Below the pieces are notes generated by a model. The model had not been told where the DNA came from. It did not search any database and worked only from the letters and a program-made list of their open reading frames with translations. DNA of 64,000 nucleotides, taken from positions 196,834,532 through 196,898,531 of the forward strand of contig OZ005661.1 in the NCBI GenBank assembly GCA_963930645.1. The letters are read 5' to 3'. The stretch is from Salticus scenicus (taxonomy: Eukaryota; Arthropoda; Arachnida; Araneae; Salticidae). Shown one piece after another: positions 14,516 to 25,739 of this stretch (its first letter is position 1; each line of letters starts with the position of its first letter). The position numbers and the translations under genes were made by a program.

Positions 14516-14923
14516 GTGAGTCCATCTCCAGCAGGGCTATTCTCCGGATTTTGCTCTTTATCCGTGGCAATCCTCAGCGATTCCACCATTTATGGAAACA
14601 TCCTCCATCGATTCCACCTCTTACGGAAGCATCATCCGGCTGTTCCATTTCCTGCCTAATCCATTTTTCGGCGATTCCAATTCCTCATGAGTCATCCTCC
14701 TTCGATTCCAAGATGTGGGTCAATCCTCTAAGGAGTCCACCATTTCTAGGATTAAATTGTGGCAATTCCACACTTTGTTGCAGGCCCTCCTCGATCCATT
14801 CCCCCACCTGTGGATCATCCTCTGGCGATACACTTTCTGGGTGGCAGACGAACGACATTAGCCAGGATAGAAATGTGACGAGATTTCGGTTCAACATATT
14901 TAAAGGCTAATAAATTCCGACAG
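14516..14923 (+). other. class A exon-like module (representative)
   Basis: Class A modules start GTGAGTCCA after CGTTCATAG and contain a TTGCTCTTT...GGCAATCCTC block, a 'cacgatgtgggtcaatcctc' stretch and a GGTGGCAGACGAACGACA end. They finish ...AAATTCCGACAG before GTTTGC. Related modules start at 16055, 17479 and 19515, with truncated or older relatives at 7960 and near 8838, 10880 and 12197. Lengths vary (408 bp here, 295 bp at 16055-16349) through gain or loss of 30-bp units. Confidence 0.55.
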
Positions 14924-15209
14924 GTTTGCTGCCATTTTCAAATTGTTTTATTCTTTTTCTTAAACTTTCGTCTTTAATTTGGTACTTCGTATATATTTTT
15001 AGTTTCTCTTTCAATTTTTTTTAGTACTTGAATTTCACTCCTTTATTCCTCATAGATTTATAATGGAGCACTTATTAAATTACTTATCTTTAAAATTTTC
15101 ATACACTTAAACTGTTCAGATTGAATTTAATGATAAAACTACAAAATATGCATTGTTAAGAAACTTTTCTTCAGATTCATAAAGCTTAAATATTGTATGT
15201 CGTTTACAG

Positions 15210-15372
15210 GCTGTTCCACTTCCTGCCGAGCTATATTGGGCGATTCCACATCCGATTCGGGTATTCTCCGACGATTCAACCTTCAGTGTGGCCGGAGATC
15301 GTCTTTAGATACCAGAGGAACATGTTTTTTTAGTTACATATATTTCAGTGCTAACTAATAATTTGTACACCG
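15210..15372 (+). other. class B exon-like module (representative)
   Basis: Class B modules start GCTGTTCC or GCTATT after TCGTTTACAG or TCATTCACAG and are short (163 bp here; 16634-16791 is 158 bp; 11443-11609 is 167 bp). They end at an intact donor-like ...CCG/GTAAGTGCCAG. Other members start at 9443, 18253 and 20214. In this copy one frame is open for about 50 codons and closes at TAA inside the conserved CTAACTAATAATTTG tail. Confidence 0.55.
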
Positions 15373-15508
15373 GTAAGTGCCAGTTAAAAACTATATCTCA
15401 TTCTTCATTTTAACTTATATCTTTAATTTAGTACGTGGCCTGTGTTTCTAGGTCATCTGGATCAAAATTATGATTACTTAAATTTACTACATTTTACCTC
15501 ATTCACAG

Positions 15509-15756
15509 GCAATTCTTCCTCTTGGCCCATCCTCCTGAGATTCCATTTCATCAGAATCTTTTGTCTTTCTAATCCAACCCCGAGAGTCCATCCTCCGGCG
15601 ATGTCACCTCCTCCTGTGCCATCTTCGTGCGATTCCACGTCATGCGGGGCAATAATCCAACGATTCATCCTTCTGCAGTGCTGGAGAACAACATCAGGTA
15701 CCATAAAAACATGACTTGTATTACATTCCCAAAATTTCACGACTAATAATTTCAAA
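15509..15756 (+). other. class C exon-like module (representative)
   Basis: Class C modules start GCAATTCTTCCTGC after TTCACAG and carry a CAATCCAACCCCGAGAGTCC block not seen in A or B. They end ...AATTTCAAACAGTGATAAGTGC. Members start at 8378, 10222, 10476, 11745, 13585, 13969, 16925, 19004 and 20749. In most copies the donor GGTAAGTGCC seen at 13832/13833 is replaced by TGATAAGTGC, which removes the GT at that position. Confidence 0.55.
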
Positions 15757-18700
15757 CAGTGATAAGTGCTCTTTAGGAACCATATATTATTTTATGTCGT
15801 ATGCCTTTATATTTATTTAATTTGGTACTAAGTTCATACTCTTAGTTTATTTGGTTCAAAAATAATGAGTGCTTAAAATTACCCTATATTTCCTCACAGT
15901 TTAATAATGTTCTTATCTTTAAATTTTTCATATTTTTAAAATGTTAACTTAGTTAATGATAAGAATATAAAATATACATTGATCAGAACATACTCTAAAT
16001 TTTTTTTTTCAGTTGTATACCGTATATATATATTTTTTTTAATCTCGTTCATAGGTGAGTCCATCCTTTCACTGTTTCGTTTCCTGCCTGGGCTATTTTC
16101 CGGCGAATCCACCCTGAAGAGACCCCCTCCTGCGATTCCACGATGTTCGGCAATACTCTAGAGTCCACAATTAGTAGGATTAAACGCTGGCGATTAGAAA
16201 TATTGCTGTAGATCCTCCTCGGTATGTTTCACCACCTACTGATCATCCTGTGACGATTCCACTTCCTGGATAGAAGAACGACATCAGCCAGGATATTAAT
16301 ATGAAGAGTTTTCAGTTCTCCATATTTAAAGGCTGATAAATTTGGACAGGTGCGCATGCCAATATCAAACTGTTTTATACTTTTTCTTAAACTTTCGTCT
16401 TTAATTTGGTACTTCGTATATTTTTTTAGATTATCTCTTTCAAATTTTGTTTTTGAGTATTTGAATTAAACTCCTTTTTCCCTCATAGATGCATAATGGA
16501 GCACTAATTAAAATACTTCATACTCTGTTCAAATTAAATTTCATGATAAATCTAAAAAATATGCATTGTTAAGAAACTTCTCTTAAATTCTTGTTCAGAT
16601 TCTTAAAGTATAAACATTCCATGTCGTTCACAGGCTATTTCATTTCCTGCTCAGGCGATTTCACTTCCGATGCGGCCATTTTCCGACGATTTAACCTTTA
16701 GTGGCTCCAGAAAACCACAAGAACCCAGAACCAGAGAAACATGATGTATTATAGTTACATATGTTTCAGTGCTAATAGTTTGGACACACTGGTAAGTGCC
16801 AGTTAAAAACTATATCTCATTCTTTATATTAACAAATATATTTAATTTAGTACGAGATTTACGTTTCTAGTTTATCTGGTTCAAAATTATGACTTAAATT
16901 TACTACATTTTACCTCGTTTACAGGCGATTCGTCCTGCGGGACTATCATTCTGCGATTACATCTCTGCCGGGGCCAAAGCCTGAAATTATATTTCATCAC
17001 GGACTGTCGTCTTTCCAATCCACACACTGAGAGTACATCCTCCGGAAATTCCACGTCCTGCGCGGCCGAAATCCAACCATTTAACCTCCTGCGGGGCCGG
17101 ACATCCACATCAGGCACCATAGGAACAAGACTTGTTTTCAGTTTCCTATGTTTCAAGGCTAATGTTTACAACAGTGATAATTGCCAATTAAGAACCCTAT
17201 CTTCTTTTTTATTCTATGTCTTTACATTTATTTAGATTGGTACTTGGTTTATAATCCTAGCTTTTTATATTCAAATTTATGAATTCTTAAAATTTCCCTA
17301 CATTTTCCCATAGAGTTACAAAGTAGTATATTTAGATATTCTTATCTTTAAATTTTTCGTATTTTTAAATTGTTTATTTAAAGTTAATGATAAAACTATA
17401 AAATATGCATTGTTCAAAACCTACTCTTAAATATTTGTTCAGTTTTATAACGCATATATATTTGTATATGGTTCATAGGTGAATCCATCTCCTGCCGGGC
17501 TATTCTCTGGCAATTGGTCTTCCTCCGGGGCAATCCTCCAGCGATTCCACCATTTGCGGAACCATCCTGCAACGATTCTACCTTTTGAAGAGCCATCCTC
17601 ATGCTATTCCATTTCCTGCCGGACTCGTTCTCCGGTGATTCCAGTTCCTGATGGGAAATCCTACAGCGATGTTCCACGATGCAGGTCTATCCTCTGACGC
17701 TTTCACCATTTATGGAATTAAACTCTGTCGATTACGAATTTTACAGGCAATCATCCATCATTGCTACCTCCTGTGGATCATCCTCCAGCGATTGGACCTC
17801 CTACGGCCATTCTACCTTTCGCCCTACATCCTCCGGCGATTCCAAAACCTGCGGCCCATTCTCTGGTGATTCTACTTCCTGGGTGGCCGGAGAGCTTCAT
17901 CAGTCAACAAGGAACATGACGTGATTTCAGTTTTCTATATTTCAAGGCTAATAAATTCAGAAAAGTGTATGTGCCACTTTTAAGCTATGTTTCTTTTTCA
18001 TACAAGTTCTTATATTATTTGGTACCTCGAATATGTTTCTAGATTATCTCGTTAAAATTTTATGAGAACGTAACCTTAGTTTTTCTCCATAGACTTAAAA
18101 TGAAGCACATAATTAAATTCTTATCTCTAAATTTTTCATACTTTCAAACTCTTTAAATTAAATTATGAAACTGTAACATATACGCTGTTTAGAATCTTCT
18201 CCTACATTTTTGAACAGATTCGTAAAATATAAATATTTTATCTCATTCACAGGCTATTCTTCTTCCTGCGGACTCTGGCAGTTCCACGTCCTGCGGGGAC
18301 AAGATACAAAGATTCAACCTCTTGTGGGGCCAGACAGCGATATCAACCACCATAGGATCATGACGTGTTTACAGTTTTGGTTCAAGGCTTATAGTTATAC
18401 AGACAGAGATAAGTGCTATTTATAAATCACATCTTATTTTTTATAGCAAGCGATATTTATTTAATTTGGTACTTGGATTATGTTCCTAGCTTATTTAATT
18501 CAAAATTATGCGTTCTTTTTCCCATATACTTACAAGGGAGTACTTTAATATTTCTATCTTTAAACTTTTCATATTTTTAAATTGTTTATATTAAAGTTAA
18601 TAATAAAACTATAGAGATTATTCATTGTTCAGACGCTCCTCTTAAATTTTGGTCCAATTTCATAAAGTATAACTTTTTATCTGGTTCAAAGTTGAGTCCA

Positions 18701-20213
18701 ACTAATGCGGGTGCATTCTCCCTTGATTCCATCATTTTCGGAGCAATCCTTCATTTCCTAACGGGGCCGTTCTCTGGCGATTTCACGATTTGGGGACGGA
18801 GGGAGACATCAGCCACCTGAGCAGCTTGATGTATTTTCAGTTACATATGTTTCAAAACTAATAATTTAGATACTAGAAAGAACCTTTTACAAACAATGTC
18901 ATTCTTTAATTTAAACTATAATTTAATACGGTGATTATATTTCTAGTTTACTTGGTTCAAAATTATGATCACCTAAATTTACCTCATTTTACATCGTTCA
19001 CAGGCAATTATTCCTTCGGCATATTTTCCGGCGATTCCATTTCATAAGAAGTTGTCGGCCTGTCAATCCAACCCCGATTCCATGTCCTATTCCATGTACT
19101 ACGGGGCCCTAATCCAACGATTCATCATTCTGCGGTGTCGTATAGAACGACATCAGCCACCATAGGAACATAACTTGTTTTCCTTTCCCTACGTTGATAC
19201 GTATAATAATATCAAATAGTGATAAGACGAACCACATCTTATTTTATATCTTATAATTTTTTTTTTTATTAAATTTGGTACTTGGTTTATTTCTTAGTTT
19301 ATTTGGTTCAAAAATAATGAATTACTTAAATTTACCCTACATTTCTCCGAACACTTACAGTGAAGTATTATTAATATTCTATCTTTAAATTTTTCATATT
19401 TAAATTGTTAACTGAAAGTTAATGATAAGAATATAAAATATATATTAATCAGAACCTACTCTTAAATTTTTGTTCAGTTTTACACAGTATAATTTTTTTA
19501 AATCTCGTTCATAGGAGAGTCCACGTTCTGCGGGGCTATCCTTTGAGATTGCTCTTTCTCCGGGGCAATCCCCAGTATTTCCACAATTTACGGAAACACC
19601 CTCCAGCGATTCCACCTCTTGCGGAGAAATCCTCCAACTTTTCCATTTCCTGGGCAATTTTTCGGAGATTACACATCCAGATGAGATATCCTCTTGCGAT
19701 TCCAAGATGTGGGTGAATTCTCTAAAGACTCCACCATTTGTGGGATTTAACTCTGGCGATTCCATATTTTGCAGGCCATCTTCAATCCATTCTAACATTT
19801 ACGGTCATCCTCTGGCGATTCCACTTCCTGGGTGGCAGGAGAACAACATTAGCCAGGATAAAAATATGACAAGTTTAGTTCTCCATAATTAAGGGCTGAT
19901 AAATTCGAACAAGTTTGCATACCAATTTCAAACTGTTTTATTCTTTTTCCTAAACTGTCCTCTTTAATTTCGTACTTCGTATATATTTTTAAATTATCTC
20001 TTTCAAACATTTTGAGTACTGGAATTACCCTATTTTTTCCCCATAGTCTTAAAATGGAGCATTTATTAAAATTCTTATCGTTAAACTTTTCATACTTTAA
20101 AGCTGTGTAACGTAAATTTAATGATAAAACTATAAATTATAAACTGTTTTTAGAACCTTCTTTTACATTTTTGTTCAAATTCGTAAACTATAACTGTTTT
20201 ATCTCATTCACAG

Positions 20214-20990
20214 TCTGTTCCACTTCCTACGGAACCATCCTCCAATGAATCCAACTCCTGCGAGGCTATTCTCCGACGAATTCTTCGCCTGTGGACTGTC
20301 TTCCAGCAATTCTACATCCTGCGGGGCTGGTCTCCGGTAAATCTTCCCCCTGAGAGACCATATTTTCGGGCGAGTGCAACACGTGCGTGGTCATCCTCCT
20401 GCAATATCTCTTCCTGTGGGGGTTTTTTTCTAGCAATTCCCCATCCTGCTTCGATATTCCCCGGCGATTCCATATCCATCAATTATTCCCCTCTAGCGGG
20501 ACCATCCTGTGACGATTCAACCTCCTGTGGTGCCGGAGACTGACATCAGCCACCATAAGAACATGACTTGTCTTCAGTTCCCAATGTTTCAAGGCTAATA
20601 ATTTGGACACTAGTAAAGTGCCAGTTACAAACCATTTTCCTTCTTTATTTTATCCTACATCTTTAATTTATTACCTGGTTTTCTTCCTTGCTCATCTCAT
20701 TGAAAAATTTTAAATTCCTAAATTTTCCCTATGTTATCTCGTTCACAGGCAATTCTACCTGCCTGGCAATCTTCCTGCGATTTCATCTCTTTTGGGCATA
20801 TCCTCCAGCGATTTCACCTCATGTGGGTCATTCCTCCGGCGGTCCCTGCAACGTGGCGTATTTTCTGGGATGATTTCTACTGCTGGTTGGCTTTCCTTGG
20901 GCGACTCCTAGTGCTGGGTGACTTTCTTTCTGCTACTTCTACTTTTCGACGGCTTTGTCCTCATTCTCCTTCCAAGCGACCTTACTATGA
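20214..20990 (+). other. last modules of the exon-like array
   Basis: Module 20214-20611 has the largest uninterrupted run of 30-bp units (about ten, with CATCCTGC / GGCGATTCC motifs) and the conserved tail GAGACTGACATCAGCCACC. It is followed by an altered donor (ACACTAGTAAAGTGCC). The terminal module begins at 20749 after TCTCGTTCACAG and loses repeat regularity by about 20,990. No further copy of the conserved tail follows, so this is where the A/B/C array ends. Confidence 0.6.
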
Positions 20991-21540
20991 CTACTGATCC
21001 ACTGCACTACTCTTAAGGCATCTCTTCACATTCTGCTGTTCTCTACATTCTCCTCATAGCGGCCCCCTTCTCAAGTTTTTCTGTGCCTCCGACCACAATT
21101 CCAGTGCGGGCTTTTAATGAAAAAGCATGTACGGTACTTTTAAAATAATATTTATAGTAAGAAATGTTGCGTGACAGTCTCTCCAGCTTATTTTCTAATA
21201 GGCCATATTACCGCATCTTTAAAACATAGTTAACGGACGTACATGTACTATTTATCTTTAGTTTTAATAATTTGTAAACTTAGGCACTTAGAAAGTTTGC
21301 ATCCAGTAAAGGAAAAGGCTCAGAATGCAGCAAGTACACAATATTTTTTGTAAGTAAATTTGATTGACTTTTTAAATTATCTCTTATAATGGTAAATCAT
21401 TTTCTAAAAAATATACTATTATACACTCAGAAAACTTTTCTAGCATAAATTATTTTTCTGTCAAGATATTTTTTTTAAATAGGAATTTTTGTTTTTGCTT
21501 AAAATTTTTGTCTAGAATGTCTTCAAATTCTGTTGTGCCG
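20991..21540. other. spacer between two minisatellite regions
   Basis: This is AT-rich sequence with no ORF of note and no recognisable repeat. It separates the end of the 30-bp module array from the CT-rich 27-bp array region. Confidence 0.6.
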
Positions 21541-23110
21541 TATGACACCAGTTACTCCTTTCCACCTTTCGACGTTTACTTCTCCTATCTAACCTTCCGA
21601 CTACCACTCGTGTTCATCCCTCCAACAGCGACATCCCTTATACTTCCCTCCAATGTTCTCTTCCTCTGATACGCACTTCGACGTCTTATTCTCCTAATCA
21701 GCCTTCCGACTTCCTTCCTCCTATTCTGCCCTCTCACGTCCACTAATTTTTCAGCCACACCTTTATGTTACGCTTCATCAAGTCCACTCCTCCTTTTTCA
21801 GACCTCCAAGACCACCCCAACTTTCCTGCCTTCTGATGGCTACCCCTCATCTTTTGCCCTCTTACTTCCACCCCTCATCTGCCCTCTAACATCCACCCCT
21901 CATCTGACGTGCTGGCTTCCTCTACCCTCCCACTCCACCTATGGTTCTTTGCCCTCACACGTTCACCTCATGTTCTGCCCTCACACGTCCACTCCTCTGT
22001 TCCGCCCTCACATGTCCACTCCTCTTGTTCCGCCCTCACACGTCCACTCCTTGTTCCGCCCTCACACGTCCACTCCTTGTTCCGCCCTCACACGTCCACT
22101 CCTCATGTTCTGGCCTCACACGTCCACTCCTCTGTTCCGCCCTCAATGTCCACTCCTCTGTTCCGCCCTCAACGTCCACTCCTCTGTTCCGCCCTCAACG
22201 TCCACTCCTCTGTTCCTCCCTCACATGTCCACTGCTCTGTTCCTCCCTCACACGTCCACTCCTCTGTTCCTCCCTCACACGTCCACTCCTCTGTTCCTCC
22301 CTCACACGTCCACTCCTCTGTTCCTCCCTCACACGTCCACTCCTCTGTTCCTCCCTCACACGTCCACTCCTCTGTTCCTCCCTCACACGTCCACTCCTCT
22401 GTTCCTCCCTCACACGTCCACTCCTCTGTTCCTCCCTCACACGTCCATTCCTCTGTTCCGCCCTCACACGTCCACTCCTCTGTTCCTCCCTCACACGTCC
22501 ACTCCTCTGTTCCTCCCTCACACGTCCACTCCTCTGTTCCGCCCTCACACGTCCACTCCTCTGTTCCGCCCTCACACGTCCACTCCTCTGTTCCGCCCTC
22601 ACACGTCCACTCCTCTGTTCCGCCCTCACACGTCCACTCCTCTGTTCCGCCCTCACACGTCCACTCCTCTGTTCCGCCCTCACACGTCCACTCCTCTGTT
22701 CCGCCCTCACACGTCCACTCCTCTGTTCCACCCTCACACGTCCATTCCTCCGTTTTCAGCCCTCGGACTACCAACCTAATTTTTCTTCCCTCAGACGTCT
22801 ACTCCTCATGTTCTGCCCCACAACAACAAATGCTTTTTCTGCCATCTGACGTCACCCCTCCTATTTTGCCCTCGGACGTCCATTACTAATTTTTTGCCTC
22901 AGACGTCCATTACTACTTTTCTGCCCTCCCTCAGATGTCCACTCCTACTTTTCTACTCTCAGATGTCCACTCCTACTTTTCTGCCCTAAGATGTCCTTAT
23001 CTGGCCTGCCACGTCCATCCCTCTTGTGCTGCTCTCCGACGGCGACTCCCCATTTCATCCCGTCGATGAGTACTTAATACCTTCCCTCTTCCGACAACAC
23101 CTGTGAGAAA
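21540..23110 (+). repeat. diverged CT-rich minisatellite domain
   Basis: The plus strand is pyrimidine-rich throughout, built of short units resembling TCCACTCCT-TTCTGCCCTC-GACG with variable spacing. Units are irregular at both ends (21,540-21,930 and 22,760-23,110) and become regular in the centre. Motifs such as CTCCGACGGCGACTCC near 23,035 resemble the 30-bp core of the upstream module array, so the two domains may share an origin. Confidence 0.65.
21941..22752 (+). repeat. 27-bp minisatellite, about 29 units
   Basis: The unit is TCCACTCCTCTGTTCC followed by GCCCTCACACG or TCCCTCACACG. Because 27 is divisible by three and the unit lacks stops in most frames, five frames are open: three on plus (for example 21909-22889, nonapeptide HVHSSVPPS) and two on minus (for example 22774-22169, TEEWTCEGG). 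The two unit variants are clustered: CTCCC units occupy about 22,205-22,445 and CGCCC units dominate 22,525-22,730. That is the pattern left by local homogenisation. I do not call any of these frames a gene, because they have no unique N-terminal or C-terminal sequence with a recognisable domain. Confidence 0.9.
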
Positions 23111-23539
23111 ACCTATCGACTCCCATCAGAAGGTTCAGATAGATGTACATATGTAACTAGTTTTGAAACTATTCTAGTAAGAGATATGACTTGATAGATA
23201 CACCAAATTATTTTTAGATGCCCTATGGATGTTTTTCTTATATCAAAGGTAATATTTTTTTTTTTTTCACAATTTGTACACTTCGATATTTAACAAATCA
23301 TCAGTAAGAGGCAAAATTGACTTGGGATACAGAACTTTTACATTATGGAATGTAAGTAATAGGAAATTTAATTACGTTCTCTCATTAGATGGCTATGTAT
23401 AAAGGTTCGACATTTCTCTAATAAATATTTCTGTATATATCATACATTATTGTGCCATTTTCATTTTTCTCGATGTATGGAATTTCTTCTCTGAAATTAT
23501 ATATATTTTCTTGTTTTATTACTAATTCTAATATTTGCT

Positions 23540-23730
23540 AGTTTTATTGTCTGGGATGAATCTTTCTGTGCGGCGATCAGGGACACTTTCTATGGTGCCC
23601 TCCGACGGAACATGCTGGGTGGAACTTCGGCAACACTGTGCTGTCCTTTGCCGAAGACGACGACTCCTGTACAGCTCTTCAACGACGGATTTTTAAACGG
23701 ACCTCTAGAAGAGCCCACTAACGACGGCTG
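23540..23730 (+). repeat. GC-rich island resembling the minisatellite domains
   Basis: A short GC-rich stretch in AT-rich surroundings repeats the theme CTCCGACGG / GACGACGACTCC / AACGACGG at intervals of roughly 30 bp. It resembles the upstream arrays but is too diverged to align with confidence. It could be a distal exon-like remnant of the same unit. Confidence 0.35.
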
Positions 23731-25360
23731 CTCTTACGCAGCACATAGTACACGAAACCTTCAAAATTTTGATAAAACTTTTCGCTGAATACCCGTAGTG
23801 ACAGTCACTCTTCTGTGCTAGGAAATTGGATTTTTTTAGCCGTTACGAATTTTCACAAATATTACGTTTACCATTATATAGTTCAGTCTTCTGTCCTTTG
23901 TTCTTTGCGTTAAGAACATGCAACCACGTGTATATATTTCTGTTGTGACTATCAAAATTTCTGTTAAAAGCAATCTCCATTTCATTGTTGACTGACTGAT
24001 GACTCATGGACAATGAATTTGATTATTACACTTTGGTGCTTTTAGATGGGTGTGTTCCCTGCGCAGAAAACTAGTATCTGCAGTCTTTTGTAAAAAACCT
24101 TTTTTTTAAATATAGATGTACACTCTACAGGCATATGTGATCTTCAAAAATCAGCCAAACGTTAAATGGCCACTTGTAGAACTACTTTTCTCTGTGTGAA
24201 AAGTACACAAAAATGTATTTCTCTTTAATGATTAAAGTACTAACATTTTGGTGTCCGTTTTCTTTCGATGTATTATTCGATATATTTAGATTTTTAAATC
24301 TCACTCCGGCAAAAAATGTGACATAAGTCAAAAAGGGCAATTTTCAAATAGCAAATTACGTCGATGAAAAATATATTAATTACTTCAGTATGAGCAAAAT
24401 TCACTTTATTGAAGAGGAGTGCATATTTGTTATTTTTCTCAAACTCTGCCTTTTTTTATGCATATCACTTTTCTTGCCGGGCTGCAAAAATCATAATATG
24501 ATTGAAAATAAGATATATTAAAATCAAAGTCTATTTAACTGAAAATTTAAAATATATAAAAATCAAACTTAAAATATTTAAAAACCACAGAATTATGAAA
24601 CAAAATCAAAATACAGTTAATTGAAGCACGTGTTTAAAGAGAAACTATAAAGAATTGTGATCACGATTACTTCGAATTTAAGAATAGTCATTATAAAGAT
24701 TGTTTTTCTGAGTTTTGTTGCAAAAAAATTAGTTTTCATAATTATAAGTATTTAATCCTCCTTTACCTAGCATAACCTATACCTCCGCAATTGGTAATTG
24801 TAGTACAACTAAAAAACAATAATTTTAACCCTTTGCAGTCCATTGTACAGTAGTAATGAACATCGCTTTACGGCTGAATGGAATTTGTTCAACAGGCCAG
24901 TGAACCGCAAAGGTTTGGAGGTACCTTAATATGGTCATCATATAGTAAACGCATCAATGTATATTCAAAAGTTACAAGCAGATTTTTATATCTTCTCTTT
25001 GTTTGTTTGACCAGTATATAATTATTGTATTCATTATAAGGGATTTTATAAGTTAATAGTGCAGTCATTTAATTAGAGTATCTATAAATTATTAACATAA
25101 AAATGTATTCCATTATCGTATACGCTAAATAAATAAAGATAAAAAATGTGATCATTATTATACATAGGACTTACTTGCAAAATCTAGAAAAAGTATTCAA
25201 ATTAAAAATTGTTCACAAATTTTAAGGATATATGGAATAATCAAGTTTTTAGATTAAACATAAGTTAAAATAGTTATTCTAATTAACATAAAAACTAGAA
25301 AAAAAATGTCTACCCTTAATATTAAAATTAAATATATATGTGTTAAATGAGACATATAAT
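23731..25360. other. AT-rich intergenic sequence
   Basis: I see no gene here. A short stretch at 24,827-24,920 begins TTAACCCTTTGCAGTCC and ends near AACCGCAAAGGTT. That may be the two ends of a small TTAA-type element, but the match is weak. Confidence 0.5.
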
Positions 25361-25739
25361 GTGCAGAATTATCTTGTTAAAGAAGTCAGTCTGAAATTGT
25401 GACGTATAAACAAAGCGCTTTTCTAATTCCGAATACGCTTTAAACACTTTTTTTTTTTAACTAAAACTGTGGAATAGTAAAAAAGAAATTAGATCCTCTC
25501 TCTATATATGTAGAAATTCATGGAATGTGTGATTTACTGATTAACGTCGCAATAGCTACGTAATAGATCAGTGCCAATGTTATGAAACATGCCATCACAA
25601 CTTTTACCTTACACTGAGGGGATGGTTTGCCCATTTAGATTAACCTTAGAAATAATTATGACACAATATATTGCATTCACCATTAACACTTTACGGTCCA
25701 ATACTATTGGATTTATTGGACATATAATAAAGGAATTTT
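25361..25739 (+). repeat. 379-bp direct duplication, copy 1
   Basis: GTGCAGAATTATCTTGTTAA and the following roughly 370 bp recur at 25,740 with few changes. The shared sequence includes AAGAAGTCAGTCTGAAATTG, GTGACGTATAAACAAAG and TTACACTGAGGGGATGG. No ORF of substance is present in this copy. Confidence 0.85.

Larger units (their letters stand above)
6115..20990 (+). repeat. tandem array of exon/intron-like modules with a 30-bp minisatellite core
   Basis: About 30 modules follow one another. A typical module has a pyrimidine-rich AT tract ending TCTCGTTCACAG or TCATAG, then a GC-rich block of 30/31-bp repeats (core CCATCCTCCGGCGATTCCAC, preceded by CTCCTGCGGG). Next comes a conserved tail (AGCGACATCAGCCACCATAG, then TTTCAAGGCTAATAATTT), a GTAAGTGCCAGT-like donor, and about 250-330 bp of AT-rich sequence containing TTTAATTTGGTAC and CATAGACTTACAATGGAG. 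First bases after the acceptor AG are at 6115, 6960, 7403, 7960, 8378, 9443, 9892, 10222, 10476, 11443, 11745, 13256, 13585, 13969, 14516, 15210, 15509, 16055, 16634, 16925, 17479, 18253, 18692, 19004, 19515, 20214 and 20749. Modules near 8838, 12197 and 12805 have lost the AG. The 30-bp core read in one frame gives GDSTSC-GPSS decapeptides, but 31-bp units shift the frame and the conserved tail carries stops. The array may be a multi-exon non-coding or degenerate coding transcription unit (inference). Confidence 0.8.

Noticed and set aside
21909..22889. 326-codon plus ORF (and 302, 276, 201, 180-codon ORFs in other frames)
   Set aside because: All are products of the same 27-bp minisatellite that has no stops in five frames; there is no unique domain or start context to choose one as a gene.
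24827..24920. piggyBac-like mini element (TTAACCCTTTGCAGTCC ... AACCGCAAAGGTT)
   Set aside because: The inverted ends are short and imperfect, and the right-hand TTAA is missing; kept only as a remark.
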